This document shows, in pieces, positions 1-11,903 of a stretch of DNA of 64,000 nt. Within the stretch, counting starts at the first letter, position 1, and each line of letters starts with the position of its first letter. Made by a program: the position numbers and the translations under genes. The notes beneath the pieces are model-generated. The model ran no database searches, was not told where the DNA came from, and saw only the letters and a program-made list of their open reading frames with translations. The stretch comes from Acanthococcus lagerstroemiae (taxonomy: Eukaryota > Arthropoda > Insecta > Hemiptera > Eriococcidae): positions 57,343,211-57,407,210 of the forward strand of contig CM063113.1 in NCBI GenBank assembly GCA_031841125.1, in the 5' to 3' direction.

Positions 1-2374
1 CAACAAGAAAAAGTTATGAAAGTAAATAATACAGGTAGCAACAACGTCTTGCTTCTATTTCTCCATTTGATGAGCTACTTTTTTAAGTTATCAGGGAATT
101 AAGATTTTGAAATACGAAAAAAAAGTTGGGGAGATTTTTCTCCAACATTCTTCAACACATTTTCTTGCTTACTATTTTTGATATATTTTAAGATTCGTTA
201 AAAATTGTCAATGTTGATTGAGGTTCGTAAAAACTCGATTACAATATTTGAAGACCCATTTTCTACTGCGGGGAAGGGAATTGCAGGCCAGATATTCAAT
301 ATTTAGTTGCGATAGTATACGTATACCTAATATGGAATACATCAGAATACCACATTTCTCTACAGCATGATGGGGTGGTAATGGAAGGAACAGCAATTCA
401 GCAAAGTTATTAACTTTTCATGGTTGATTTTGAAACAATAGGTCAGAATAATACTTTTTTTTATTCGCTTTAAATCAGAAATCAGACTTGCCTGAGGACT
501 CATGTGTATGCGTCAATATTTTGTGCTCCTTGTATATAAAATGATTCCTCTTTATTGACTCTCAACTCACTTTTTCCTGTGCATAAATTATCTTTCTTCT
601 GTCTACTTATCGCAGAAGTTGAAAAATTCCAGGTTAGGCTCGGACATACTACTGGAGACTGCAATACTTTTGCCGCCCTACTTGTGGTATGCCCCAAGAG
701 AATGTAGAAGCCCTCCCATCACTTACGTATATTTGAATTTGCATACAAAGAATTAAGGTGAGAGCGGAAGAGAAATATAACGGGTTTTTAAAATTTACCA
801 TCCCTTCATCGCCCGAGGCTGAAACCTCATCACTCATCAGTCATGGGAAATCAAGGTCTGCTTTCAACATTTCTAACAATCAAAAATAATTTACGTGGAA
901 AATTGTTTTTTTTCTCCAAAATTTCAAATGTTTGTTAAGGGTTTTTCTTTTTTTGATATATCTACTAGGGTAGGTTTTATTCAGTCTAAGTGGGAATTCA
1001 TTTTTTCAGTTTTTTCTAGGGATCGTATAACTGAAAATTAATTTTATTAATGTGTTGCAAATTCGTTCTTATCGATTTCAATTGGCTATGGGACTGTGCT
1101 CGAACATACAGTCAATGGCCCCAGGGGATGGCTTCAGAAAGAGAGCAGGAGGAGAGAGAAGATACATAATTGGCTGAATTCAACTTTGAAGTAGTTCATA
1201 CATTCAGATTCTCGGAGCACTACTAGAGGGAGTTGAGATCAAATAACAATCAGTCGATCGAGAAGGTATCCTAGTTACTATTCAACAATTGCAAAAAAAT
1301 TATAATTTAATTTAGACCCTTTCTGGGGCTAACAGACGAGTCGGATACGAATTGGCTTCAGCGACCTTGAAAACTTGTAATGAGGTGATATCTCGGGGGA
1401 AAAAATTAACAATTTGGTGCCAACCTCCTTCCGTGGTTCCTCGGGGGATCAGACGTGAACATTACCCGCAAATCGACTAAGGAAACCTCAAAACCTTTTA
1501 GTCGATCCGTATCTCGAGTTTCATTTCCCGCCCCTCCTCTTTTGATTTGAGAGCTATCACTCGAGGCCATTGATCCACACTTCCCAGTCAAGCTATATTT
1601 TATCTTTGACCAGCATTGTACAGCTTCTTGAAAATTATGCGAACAAATTTTCAACCTAATTGAATTCTACGGAAAAAAGTTTTTCAATTAAAAATGTTTA
1701 TTCAATGTATTTCTTTATAGGGTAGAAGGCATATGATACGCGTTCCTCTTTTCCGATCAAGCTAAGACTTTACTGGATTTTTTTGGTATTTTGTTGAAAC
1801 GGGAGGAGGTTCCGGTAAAAATTCCGGTGTTCAAAAATGACGATCACCTTAATATCTATCTATGTTAACTGGAAGTGGAAAGGGTTGTTCGAATTTTTTA
1901 AATACTTCCAAAATTGTATTTTTTTGAACAAGGAAAACTTTAGATAAATCAGTAACATTTTAGGGTACTTACGCTTCAAGGTGAGAATTTTTGGATGCAA
2001 TAGAGTATATTAAGAAATTTTTATATGGTAAGTAGGGTTCAGGCGTGGTCTTGTGACATAAGACTGAAATTTAAAATGTTTAACTTTTACTGGTTTCTTT
2101 TTTATGCCTTTTGGCTTCCCAGTCCCCCTCTCCCACCGGAGCTCGGACGGAGTCACTATTACTGGTTACCTATACAGACTGAAATTTCAGAGGCTCGCAT
2201 GAAAATGAGAAAAATTTTATTTATGGAGTAAAGGAAAGGATATATGATATTTCTAAAAGTGTTTTCACGTTGATTATGATTACAGATCTGACTCCAGAAT
2301 TTCCTAAAACCATTTTACCGCTAACGGGTGAATTTTACATGACATATTAGACAAATGGGTTTTGATTCAGCGCC

Positions 2375-2560
2375 CGTTTAACCACACGGGCTGACTGGGC
2401 TACAGCTCAGGGCTGCAAAATTTGCAGCCCAAAAAAAAATAAATCACCTCAATCTTGTAGAAGGGAATGTAAAAATAAAAAAATAATAAGGCGGCAAAAA
2501 TACTACAGCTCAGGGCGCCAAAGTACTTAAGACCAGTCCTGATACTATCAGCATGGGGCA
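2375..2560. repeat. Degenerate hAT-like short element (possible)
   Basis: The right end reads TTAAGACCAGTCCTG, a hAT-like terminus when reversed (CAGGACTGGTCTTAA). The left side contains CGGGCTGACTGGGCTAC. The 13-bp string TACAGCTCAGGGC occurs in both halves in the same orientation. I could not find an 8-bp target duplication, so the boundaries and the class are uncertain. Confidence 0.25.
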
Positions 2561-3795
2561 GTGGTGAAAAATCGTGCATTTTGTTTTAAGAACCTATAGT
2601 GTGCTGAAAACCGTACGGGTCAATTTTAAGATTGGAGATCACCTGACAGATAGCCCTTCCTCTGAACTGAGCTTAGAATGATGGAAAAAGAGAGACAAAA
2701 TCGGGGTTTAGCCTATAACTAGCCTAGTATGGTCTAACACGTAAACGTGTAAATACAGATATTGAAACTTTAGATTCTCCAAAAAAACGATCTCTTGCAA
2801 TTTCGTATTTACCCCAAAAATGCTGTAGAGGAGAGGGTTCAAAATATCTTCGTATAGTGCCATATCCATTAGCACAGATATTGCGGGCGGAAACATAGAA
2901 TTTTTGACATTTTTTCAATATCCCAAATTTTACGAACAAAAGGAATGATATGTGGCGACTGGGGAGCCAATTTGGCTTGTGTGTATCGCCATACGCTCCA
3001 CCAATCATGTCTTTCAGCGCTAACATACAAAATTTAACGCTTTATGACTGAAATGCTCGGTTCTTATGGAATCTGACATCAACGCCTCGTACTATACTGA
3101 CATTTAGGGGTACCAGACAAAGGGTTGATGTGACGAACCACCAAAAAGGATAAACTGGAAAAATGAAATTGAATTGGCGATTCGAAGTTGCAGAATTCGA
3201 ATGCAGTCTTTAATATCGTCTTATCACCACGTGCCAGTCTTCCGGTGAGAGGGGTGTTACGAACGATATATTACGAGTACAGTCAATGTACTAATGTATC
3301 GACATCGTAGGCGTTCAACCGCATAGCGCACCCGTTCTTGATTCGCCGCAAGGCACAACCAAAGAACACCGTATAACGCTCCATAACATTAATAAACAAA
3401 TAAAAGAGAGAAAAAAAGGCAAAAGCATAAAAGAAGTAAGTAAACAAACATTATGACAGGTATATTAGATATACCGTACATCTATACGATGATGTTCCAA
3501 ACGCGGCTGGATTTCAAATACGATCGTCTTCGTCTCGAGCGTAACTTCATTTGATACCATTAATTACAGTCGGTAGAGTAATTAACCAGATTCATAACAA
3601 CCGACGCGTTAATGATGACATATCGGCATAACGCTCGCAGGATCAACGCTCTTGGGTTCAGAAAATTCAGTCGTTTACGCACAACCGTGCGAGTATCAAG
3701 GTGACCAAAAAACTCGTCAACTCGTCGAGGAGTTCCTGAGTTAGTTTCCATTATACATTAATAGATACATTTTCTGCATTTTAAACGCTTATTAC

Positions 3796-3833
3796 TTTTT
3801 TTTTTTTAAATTAATTAATTAATTAATTTTTTT
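3796..3833. repeat. Low-complexity T-run and (TTAA)n
   Basis: A run of T is followed by five TTAA-type units and another T run. This is a simple repeat with no other signal. Confidence 0.8.
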
Positions 3834-4633
3834 CTGTCCAGCTTTCAAATTGGTCCTCCAGGTCGGATTTATTCAAGTTGGTAAAAAGAACAAAAAATGT
3901 AAACGACGGCGGTCTAAAGAAGAAACCTGAAATAGACAATGTACGTGAATTGAATGGAATTTACCCTCTCTCCTAGTGTTTAGATTAGTTGTATACATGA
4001 CTTTCGAAATGGTGGCCGAGTGAGCGAATAAGGCAAAAATATGTACTTTTGTACCATCTACTGAGCGCCAACTGCCGACCAAGAGTGAAAGGGTTCACAG
4101 GGGACGGACACGCATCAATATGCTAAAAACTCTTTCTCTCGTATAATTTTCTAGTTTTTTGGGGGGTTTCAGATAATTGGGGGGTTAGCACCTACCTACC
4201 GATTTTCTTCTTGATGTCTAAAATTTACAAACTACTAACCAAAATGGGTTACTTATTATTTATTTCGGACTAACCAGACTGCCCAGCTGAGGGACAATTT
4301 TTGCAGTTTTCCAACATTGATCACTCACTAAGAGTAGACAGGTGCAGTGAATGAAATAATGCCACTTAAATTCCTTACGGGAGTGATTATCGTTTTCTCA
4401 ACAGCTTACTCATTTCGCCACAATATGTCAGCCACTCCAATGTCTACGATGCAGAATGTATTTCTCGTTCGTCATTAACTTTTGAAAGGTTGTACTCGAA
4501 CACAGAAATTCCTGCAAAATTCTCTCGCCTGAACAGGTTTCAGCCACCTTTCCGTATTTCTTCCCTCGGTTTCGATCGTACTCCCTCGCATAGGTTGCCT
4601 GGCAACCGGTCAGCCTCTTGTCCACTCTCTCCC

Positions 4634-5285
4634 TATTTTTATTTTATTTTATTTTAGAGCCGTTTAGTCCAAATTGATATCAGGGGAGAAAAAGTACCCC
4701 CTCCCTGACACTGTGACTGAGCCCAAGTTTGGGCATAGGCCTCTCCGCAAACTCTCCGTTTTTGACGGTTGATAGCCACTCTCCTCCACCCGGTTCCCAT
4801 TACCTTCACGAATTCGTCTCTCCATTTCGTCATTGGTCTGCCACGCGATCTTTTTCTCTCGTACGGCGTCCAAGCGTCTACCTTTTCTTTCCCATCTCTT
4901 TTCCTTCTGTCTTAAAATATGCTCCGCGTACTTCCATTTCAGTTTCTTCACAAAGTATCGTATGTCTGTCATACTAGATTTTTTCCTTAAAATTTAGTTG
5001 CTAATTTTGTCTCTCCTCCTAATGCTAAAAATGCTTCTTTCCATAGCTCTCTGCGTTCTTTGAAGCTTCTGCGTACTACCTTTTGTTAAGGCCCAGGTCT
5101 GGGCCCCGTACGAGAGAACTGGCCGCGTACAGCTTTCCCAATTATTTTTCCCTCCGGTTTTTGAAGGACAAAATTTGTCCCAAATATACTACTTCTTCCT
5201 TCCATTTCACTTCATATCCTCCAATTTTTACCGGTCTTTCTTTGTTGTTCGCCAAAATGAAGGATTTGTTGATTTTATGGGATTC
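4634..5285 (-). mobile_element. RTE-clade non-LTR retrotransposon relic, 3' part
   Basis: On the minus strand, translation gives the end of a reverse transcriptase like those of RTE-clade elements. In order it reads VYLGQILSFKNRREK, then LSYGAQTWALTKGSTQKLQ, then RAMERSIFSIRRRDKI, then KLKWKYAEHILRQ and EKRWERKGRRLDAVRE. The motifs YLGQ and YGAQTWALT, followed by a maturase-like basic tail, are typical of the RT thumb and C-terminus in this clade. Reading needs at least two frame changes and crosses stop codons, so the copy is dead. It is truncated at the 5' end near 5,285. The 3' end is a short AAATA-type tandem tail (4,634-4,656 on the plus strand as TTTTA repeats), as expected for RTE elements. 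A second relic of the same clade is at 29,735-30,667. I found no target-site duplication. Confidence 0.85.
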
Positions 5286-5559
5286 TCAGAGTAACAGGAG
5301 CTCAAATTTCACGCGCACCCTCGCCTCCACTACTCGATATCACAAATATGAAAATCGGGGGTATTCCTGTTCCGAGATTTTAGACAGGCAGCATTTCGAA
5401 GAAAGTTTCCGAATTGATATAACGTATAAAAATTCTATCGGGATATCGGTTAATAAGTATTCGTAAGGCTCGAATTCAATTTTGATATCAGTATGCCAGT
5501 AAGTTGAAAATGGTGGCGCCAGAGCTGCGGGCCAGGGTTAAGAATGCCCGCAAATGCAC

Positions 5560-5870
5560 TATGAGCATCAAATATAGGGGTTTCAAGGTTGCTGAATTCA
5601 GTTAACAATATTTTGACTTTATTTTTAAGAACTGCGGGAGAGGAGAGATACCAAAACTGAAGATAATGAGAAATACAATTTACACATCACTTTTAGGGTT
5701 CGGCAATCACTAATTATTTTGTATTAGTTTCACTCAAACCTGGGAATGTTTGGAGCAGGGGTAGAAGCCGCGATCGAAAATATCGCACTATTTACTATAG
5801 GTATCAAATACAGGGTATTTAAGATCACTGAAATAGTTATAATGATTGTTTTGACTCTACATTTGAACTG
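5560..5870 (+). repeat. Two degenerate copies of the 'CTGAATT' dispersed repeat
   Basis: Segments at about 5,565-5,635 and 5,801-5,870 align loosely. Both run from ATCAAATA.AGGG through a CTGAA core to TTTTGACT followed by TTT. The spacing is about 235 bp. The core resembles the GGAGTCGCTGAATTTG motif at 10,125-10,640, and reversed copies occur near 1,352, 36,590 and 61,390. No coding content. Confidence 0.45.
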
Positions 5871-6083
5871 ATGAGAACCAAAAGGGATTAAGTCCAGTTT
5901 TCAAACTTTCCAGAAAAAGCAAGAAATTAATTTATACAAAAACCAAAAATCTTTAAGAAACATGTTTTAGGGCAGTAAAAGGGAACCAGGAAATACGAGT
6001 TTAGAAAAAAAAATTCGAGAATACCACAGATACAACTGCTCAAAGTTTTTGAACTTAGCCCCTTTTGGTTCTCAACAGTGATC
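5866..6083. mobile_element. MITE with GAGAACCAAAAGGG terminal inverted repeats
   Basis: The left end contains GATGAGAACCAAAAGGGATT. The right end contains CCCCTTTTGGTTCTCAACAG, its inverted partner, so the ends form inverted repeats of about 28 bp around roughly 160 bp of AT-rich DNA. A second copy at 31,322-31,547 shares both termini. The two right ends also share a subterminal AAAAACTTTGAGC when read inward. No transposase is encoded. The superfamily is undetermined because no clear target duplication was seen. Confidence 0.65.
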
Positions 6084-6381
6084 GAAAGTGAATATTACGG
6101 TTGTAAATTGCATGGAACTTCTTCCCACACTAAAGTAAATCATTTTAGACTTGATTCCAATTCAATTAAACAAATTCCCGGGAAGTGAGAAGAAAATGTG
6201 TAGCGCCGAAAAAATCATGTTTTTTTTAGTTGAAAGCCAATTTTCGAATCAAAAATAATGAGTTACGAAACTAACAAATGGAACTTTCCGAAATTTTTCT
6301 GCATTTTTTATACAAAAATATTAAATTTTTGGGTGCGATGTAGCCAGAAACTATGTTCCCAACGCGTGAGCGAAATCTACA

Positions 6382-6431
6382 CTAGTCGATCTGCAATGCC
6401 TTAATGCCAGGACAGCCCAAAATAGGAACAG
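6382..6431 (-). CDS. Candidate gene A, possible terminal exon
   Basis: This is the weakest part of the gene A model. A minus-strand acceptor, CACTTTCATCCAG, follows the donor of the previous exon after only 58 bp, short but within the range of insect introns. Joined in phase, the exon adds 16 residues including VPILGCPGIKALQID and then a TAG stop at 6,384-6,382. The full model would be 79 residues with one acidic residue, at its end. I do not recognise the product. A chance open stretch of 15 codons is easily possible, so the real gene may instead continue further left or not use this exon. Confidence 0.2.
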
Positions 6432-6489
6432 CTGGATGAAAGTGGTGTAGGCTCATGCCCTATGGTGGGCGTATTAGGCGTGCGCTTAC

Positions 6490-6596
6490 CTAATCCAGGG
6501 CTGTAAATCGATGATAGAGGGACGTATGGCGATGCACGCATGCCAAATTGGCCCTGGGACACCGCACCCCTAATCCCGGAAACGCCTCGAATGAGC
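6490..6596 (-). CDS. Candidate gene A, internal exon
   Basis: The exon is 107 bp and GC-richer than its surroundings. It is bounded by a pyrimidine-rich acceptor (CCCCCCTATTCTGATGCAG) and the donor ATTAG|GTAAGC on the minus strand. The frame with one leading base is fully open and encodes 35 residues starting LIRGVSGIRGAVSQGQFG and ending SSIYSPGL, with no acidic residue. It joins in phase to the candidate first exon at 13,567-13,649. A competing frame also stays open until a TAG at the exon's last codon. An exact 13-bp direct repeat, CAGGGCTGTAAAT (6,496-6,508 and 6,618-6,630), lies partly inside and partly beside the exon. That could instead mean the segment is part of a mobile element. Confidence 0.35.
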
Positions 6597-8348
6597 CTGC
6601 ATCAGAATAGGGGGGATCAGGGCTGTAAATTAAATTAAAATTAATATTCTCAAAATCTCCTCCAATGAGAGAAAAGCTCAAGAAACTGCTTTTCATTTCA
6701 TAAAGCTTGAGTTGAATGGGCCAGCTGGAAGGGTCATTTTGAATGCCCATTGGTGATGTTTCATTTTTATGAAGAATCTGGAAGTAGCACAATTCTTTAT
6801 TGACATTTTTTTTTCCTCTTTCACAATACTCGAGATTTTTGGAGAAACCGACTGAGGTGGTTGACGCCACACCAAATAGCGGAAGGGGTAAAGGCGGGGA
6901 TCCCAATACAGGTGGGGACTTGAAGTATGTTAGTTGGGAAACATCAGCCTCAACAATGTCCTGCAAACTCGTCGGCTTGTTACTCCTTTCCTGTTCAGAA
7001 CCACTTTTATGGTCCAATACGCCCAGATTATGAAGCAAGATTTCTTTTTTTAGAATTTTTACAGTGAAATTGCAGATTTTCTAATGGAGAAACCTACGTT
7101 AAGCTTACCCAGCTGTGCGACCTCTGAATATTCTACAATTTCGAAACTGGTTGAAGTGTTATACTCGTACTTACTGAAACACATTATTTAGCCAGTGGGA
7201 GAGCAAATGTTCGAAAAAAGCTTTTTCTTGGACCACGCTAACTCCTCCCAGAATTACATCCAAGGTCGGCAACTAACTAACTGTTTTCACTCTCTCATGG
7301 CTAAGGTCTTGTCTGACTTGGGCTAGTACTTGGGAAAAGAGCTCTCCAAATAATTGCAACACTCAGTCCACAATACATTAACTCGGCAACTCATTCACAA
7401 TTCATGCCAAAGTGCTCGACTGGACCAGTGCACTTATCCGAAACTTTCCGAAGGGAAAGTGCAAACATTTTCATTTTCTCTTGCATCGGCACGTAGACAT
7501 GCTCTACGTGTAGGCCGAGGAGACCATACCTACTCATTATCGGCGTACCGCAATTCAGTCTCTCCAAAAATTTAAACGCCGAACGTGACGGTCGTTGACC
7601 GACCACCGTTTCATATACCTACATACGTACTACACAAGTCTACAAGTATACCGCAAACACAATACAAATACAATCCCAACTCGGCAGCGGTACGCAGGCA
7701 GCAAAAATCTTTCTCGATTCGCGAACTTTCCCACTTTCAACTTTCAACCTGCTAACGTCGTGTGCACTTCTTCCGCGCACACGCTCGTTCGATTTTACGC
7801 TCGTTTTACGACCGTTTCCGTGTCTTTCAAATTCGCGTACACGCGGAGGCACGAGCCCATTACAGTTATTTATCGCCGATTACATTTGATTTTTTTGTTT
7901 TCAACAGGTTAACTCGCAGAAAACCGATTTTCACTTTTTCAAATAAAACAGTACTGCTCGTCAAGACGCCCCGACTAGTGCACTTAAAATATCGTTTCCT
8001 TCTCAAGTCAAGCAGTGAGCTCAGACAATGTAGCTGAAATTTTTCTGTATAGTTGCTTATTAGAGTGGTCCAAACCGTGCCCATTTTTTCAAAAGTTCTG
8101 CTTCCAGTGGTTAGACTAGTTTCTTTTGGTCTATAAACTCACCAGTCAACATTTTTTTTGAAATGAAACAATTGGGAGGGGATGTCCCAAAGTGGCGGAG
8201 GTAATTCAGTTTAACATAGGATTCCCATAGTCTGCAATTTAATGTTCCCAAAATATCAAACCCAATCGAATAAATTGAATTTACTGTAAAAATTAGTTCT
8301 CATTAATATCACGATGGAGTAATAGAGATTGAGCCTCTTTGCGCTTAC
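6597..8348. other. Intron-like or intergenic stretch with unassigned open frames
   Basis: If gene A is real, this is part of its first intron. The minus strand is open for about 180 codons from about 7,086 down to 6,490 (for example KPTSLQDIVEADVSQL). It has no ATG at its head, a weak acceptor (TTTCTCCATTAG) and no donor before the stop. Between 7,350 and 8,040 both strands are open for 60-105 codons and GC is somewhat raised. I recognise no family in any of these frames and do not call a gene. Confidence 0.3.
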
Positions 8349-9794
8349 TGAGGACTCTCTCCAAAAATGATATACTGGATACATACCGGTGTAATATGTC
8401 CCAGAATCACATATGCGGCAGTTGGGTGGTGGGGCCGGGTCCACCTTAGCAAAGTCAGAGAGAAACTGAACCACCTGCAAAGCCTGGTGTGTGTAATAAC
8501 AACGGGGGCAACGAGAAAGGTGCCGACGAAAGTGCTTGAAAGACTCCTAAATCTGCCGCCAATTCACATTGTTATAGAAACAGATGGAATAATGGAGGCT
8601 TATCGTCTGGGCCAACCAAACCTCCGGGCCTAAGAAACCGGCCATGGAAGGATATGGAAGATGGCGGGGACGATAGACACATGTTTTGGGATGCCGGGGA
8701 CAGAATCGCGGTGGAACGGTTCTTTAACAAGCCATGCCATGCAATGATACCCACACGAGAGGCATAGGAAAAGAGGTGGCCAAGCATTCTAGCAAAAGAG
8801 GAGCATGTGTGACTTGCAGATGCCTCAAAGAATGACCAAAACGCAGAAATCAAAGTCACGAATGCAAAAGAGCCTTTGACAACTATTCAATGGCACTGGG
8901 TGAGGGTGTCACTATCCTTCCAGCAGAGGTAATAGCGATGAAGTTAGCGGAAAGGCCTCGTTAATACGCAGATCTATATCTCTATAGACAATCGAATAAC
9001 TATTAAGGCACTATCGGCACACCAAACTATATCCTTGGTCAGAGCCGTACCGACAAGGGGATTTGGGAGTTCAAACCCCCCCCCCCCACTGGTAAAAAAA
9101 AACCACAAAAAAACAATGAGAGAAGAGCGGATCTGTGACTGAGGCTCCCCCCTTCCATTAAGAAAAAGAAAATCTTAATTGCAATCCTCCCTTACTTAAA
9201 TCCTGGGTACGGCCCTGTCCTTGGTAGCGGCGGACTGCATTAACAAATTATACACCCTTGCTCAAGAGAACCGTTTCACCATACTATCGACACCGAGGCT
9301 CTGCGGAATAAAAGAAAACATTATCGTGGATAATCTAGCGAAAGAGGGCATAAAAAAGGAACTGGTACTGCTCAAGCCATGTCTTCCCAAAGCATACAGC
9401 GTCATAAAACCCAAAGGAAAGAAATGGATATGGCAGCAGATAGAAATGCATTGGCGGATGGCCAGAAGCATAAAAGTCACTAAAACACAAATAGGGGATG
9501 TCCCCCGGTAAGTGTGCCGAGTTCTTTCTAGGGGTCGATAAAAAACATGCTAGGCTCTAACTGAGCATGGAATCACAAAACATGTGGTATAAAATGGGCG
9601 TACCGAAAATCAGCTCCTGTAGGCACTGTGGAGAAAAGGAGGAAACCTCGATTCACATTAAATGTCAATGTCCAGCAATAGCCGGGACAAGACGCGAAGC
9701 ATTGGGATTGGAGTATCCAGCAGCCAATGAAGTCAAAGGGACAGAACTTAGTAAAATCCTTACTTTAGCTGTAAAAGTGAGGCTACTGAGCTGA
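8349..9794 (+). pseudogene. Non-LTR retrotransposon relic: RT end, RNase H, zinc motif
   Basis: This is the 3' part of a LINE of the RNase H-bearing group (I/R1/LOA-like). At 8,349-8,630 translation gives the end of the reverse transcriptase: RITYAAVGWWGRVHLSK, then CVITTGATRKVPTKVLERLL. At 8,815-9,380 the RNase H domain follows: its first segment begins DASKNDQNAEI, then IKALSAHQTISLV, then IIVDNLAKEG near the end. At 9,567-9,720 a Cys/His cluster reads CRHCGEKEETSIHIKCQC, as at the C-terminus of such ORF2 proteins. Stops and frameshifts break the frame repeatedly, so it is inactive. The RNase H part is also split at 9,040-9,217 by a hAT MITE. The copy is 5'-truncated and no poly-A tail is obvious. 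Confidence 0.88.
9040..9217. mobile_element. hAT-type MITE (178 bp) inside the RNase H relic
   Basis: The ends are CAGAGCCGTACC and GGGTACGGCCCTG, imperfect inverted repeats. The flanks are the exact 8-bp duplication TCCTTGGT at 9,032-9,039 and 9,218-9,225. Removing the element and one duplication restores the RNase H reading (SLV followed by AADCINKL), which proves the insertion. The interior has a 13-base C run and A-rich tracts, with no coding capacity. An 8-bp target duplication and a CAG start are the signature of hAT transposition. Confidence 0.92.
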
Positions 9795-10124
9795 TCTTTA
9801 ACAGCAATCTGAGGAAAAGTGCAATGGACTGCAATGTTTGAGCATTCGGCGCATAAAACGCCACCTCACACAAAGGCAAGATCACGATGGAGTGAAAAAA
9901 TGAATCAATTCAAAGGTCAACGACCTTTGTGTTGAATTTGGAATAGAGTTACACTTTTTTTGAATCCAGAACAATACAGACCACAGAAACCTAATAAAAG
10001 CACAAAAAAGACTGTCTACTCGAATTTAAGAAACCTGAAATTTTTGATGAAAATTACCATTTTGACGGCACCACTGAGGAGCAGAACCTGAAAATTGCAC
10101 AGAATACCGTCAGGTATATCAAAA

Positions 10125-10640
10125 TTGAGGTTTTTGGAGTCGTTGAATTTGTTTCAGAAATTATTTCGATTGTAACCTCTACCAATAAGGATCCGCAAGC
10201 AGCCGAGACGAACAAATTTCAAATTTATTCAACATTGCCACAGTAACTTATCAATAATAAGGTTCTGGGAGTCGCTGAATTTGTTTTTGAGGTTATTTCA
10301 ACTGTAACCCATATCAAAAATGGTCCACAAGAACTGGGGCGAGAAAAATTCGAAATCATTTAACATACCCTTCTCAGTACATCGATAACAGGGTTTTTGT
10401 ATTTGACAAATTTATTTATATTATTTGAAGTTATTTTCTGATGTTTCATATCAGCGAGGATTTTTAGGTGAAAGAACCTAAAATTAGTTTAGTGGCTATG
10501 GAAACCCTATTATCGACGTACTTGAAACTAATAATACCAAAGTGTTGAGGCCCCTGCCCCCTGTGTATTGTTGGTAGAGGTTCTAATCAGAATAACATCA
10601 AAAACAAATTCAGCGACTCCGTAAACCTCACTTTGGATAT
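10125..10640 (+). repeat. Degenerate tandem repeat with GGAGTCGCTGAATTTG core
   Basis: Copies near 10,135 (GGAGTCGTTGAATTTGTTT) and 10,268 (GGAGTCGCTGAATTTGTTT) are each followed by a TTATTTC.A.TGTAACC block, at a period of about 130 bp. A third, worn unit follows at about 10,390. A reversed copy (CAAATTCAGCGACTCC) lies at 10,605-10,622. The same core recurs elsewhere in the window, so this is a dispersed family that also forms short tandem arrays. Confidence 0.6.
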
Positions 10641-11188
10641 AGGTACCTGTTGGTATTATCTGTGATGATTTTTAGGTTCTGCCCCTACGTGGAGCCTTCA
10701 ATATACGGGTGTCGACCAAAAAATAAAATCATAAATGCATTTAGCGCATCTGAAATTCGAGTAAACAGTCGTTTTCATGCTTGTGTTAGGTTTCTATGGT
10801 CTGCAGTGTTCGAATTTCAAATGTGTACTTTTTACCCCTATATTTCAACAGAAACCCTACCTTTGAATAAACTTCTCTTCAATGTTTTCGGTGGGATTCC
10901 ACCCTTACACTAATAAAAACGATTTTCGAAATCTGTCCTAGAAATTCAGAGCGAAATTTCAGATTTACTTACAGTTCTATGTTAAACTTGACCCCATACC
11001 ACCAAGTAAGACCCCTCAGAAACGTTTGATTTTAAAAAAAAAAAAAAAAAAAATGGTGCGTGCGTTTTTGAGGTAATAGAAACTAATTTAACTAATGGGA
11101 GCAAAATATTTCAAAAATCGTCAAATTTCGGATCACCCTATGATTCACTTTAAATTTATTTCATCATCATTTTGAATCTATAATTTAG

Positions 11189-11275
11189 ACCATATTTTGT
11201 TTCTAATACCATATTTTATTTCTAATACCATATTTTATTTCTAATACCATATTTTGTTTCTAATACCATATTATT
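11189..11275 (+). repeat. 19-bp tandem repeat, 4.6 copies
   Basis: The unit ACCATATTTTRTTTCTAAT is repeated four times at exact 19-bp spacing (starts at 11,189, 11,208, 11,227 and 11,246), followed by a partial fifth unit. Copies differ only at one G/A position, so the array is recent. Confidence 0.95.
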
Positions 11276-11903
11276 ATCTTTCAGTCCCAAATTAATCATC
11301 CAATAAGAACACAGAAGAGGCAAAAAAAAAAAAAAGTGTAAAAGAGGTCAAGTATAAAAAATGCGTGGAAAACATGTTGTCCAAAAAAAGAGTTTCAGAA
11401 CAAGCCAAGTCCATTTTTCTATCACAGGATTTCCCAATGGTTAAGTCTACACTTTTACAAAATATTCTAGCATTCATAAAATCAGAGAAAACGTGAAATT
11501 TTTTTTCATTTTTTGCCTCCTGAAAAATGTATTTATTTATTTTAAAATTGGCTCCCCTTAGTAGATTAAAACGTCTAATGATAAAGGGAGGGGGATAATT
11601 TAAGAAAAAAGAGAATAAAAACAAAATAGTAATAGTAAAAAAAAAAGTTTAAAAAAATGAAATAAGACATGAAATTGAATTAAATTTAAATAATAATAAA
11701 TAAAAAAATAAAAAATACAAAGCAAATGAGTAAATAGAGAAATAAAAATAATAAAATAAATAATTCTACGACGAGAGGGAGGCACCGTGGTTGTAGGAAA
11801 TCGTCAGGCGACAAGTAAGGTGATTAGTAAGACGACATTTTAGATCCAGGGACGCCGGGAGGGAGGGGGAGCATGAAGTAGAAGAGCGCACTCTTTCATA
11901 TTT

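Larger units (their letters stand above)
1..4630. other. AT-rich stretch without recognisable genes
   Basis: I find no exon with paired splice signals and no recognisable protein here. Open frames are short and lack family motifs. A segment near 1,352 carries the motif TTCAGCGACCTTGAA, the reverse of a repeat family seen at several places in the window. A degenerate hAT-like segment lies at 2,375-2,560. The minus-strand frame at 4,428-4,625 lies just beyond the 3' end of an RTE relic and is not recognised. Confidence 0.5.
9795..11903. other. Non-coding stretch with tandem and simple repeats
   Basis: It holds the degenerate repeat at 10,125-10,640, an A run near 11,034-11,053, the 19-bp tandem array at 11,189-11,275 and an extremely A/T-rich tract at 11,590-11,765. 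No exon-like segment with paired splice signals was seen. Confidence 0.5.

Noticed and set aside
7391..8084. Cluster of frames on both strands with moderately raised GC
   Set aside because: No domain, no paired splice sites and no frame clearly better than the others.
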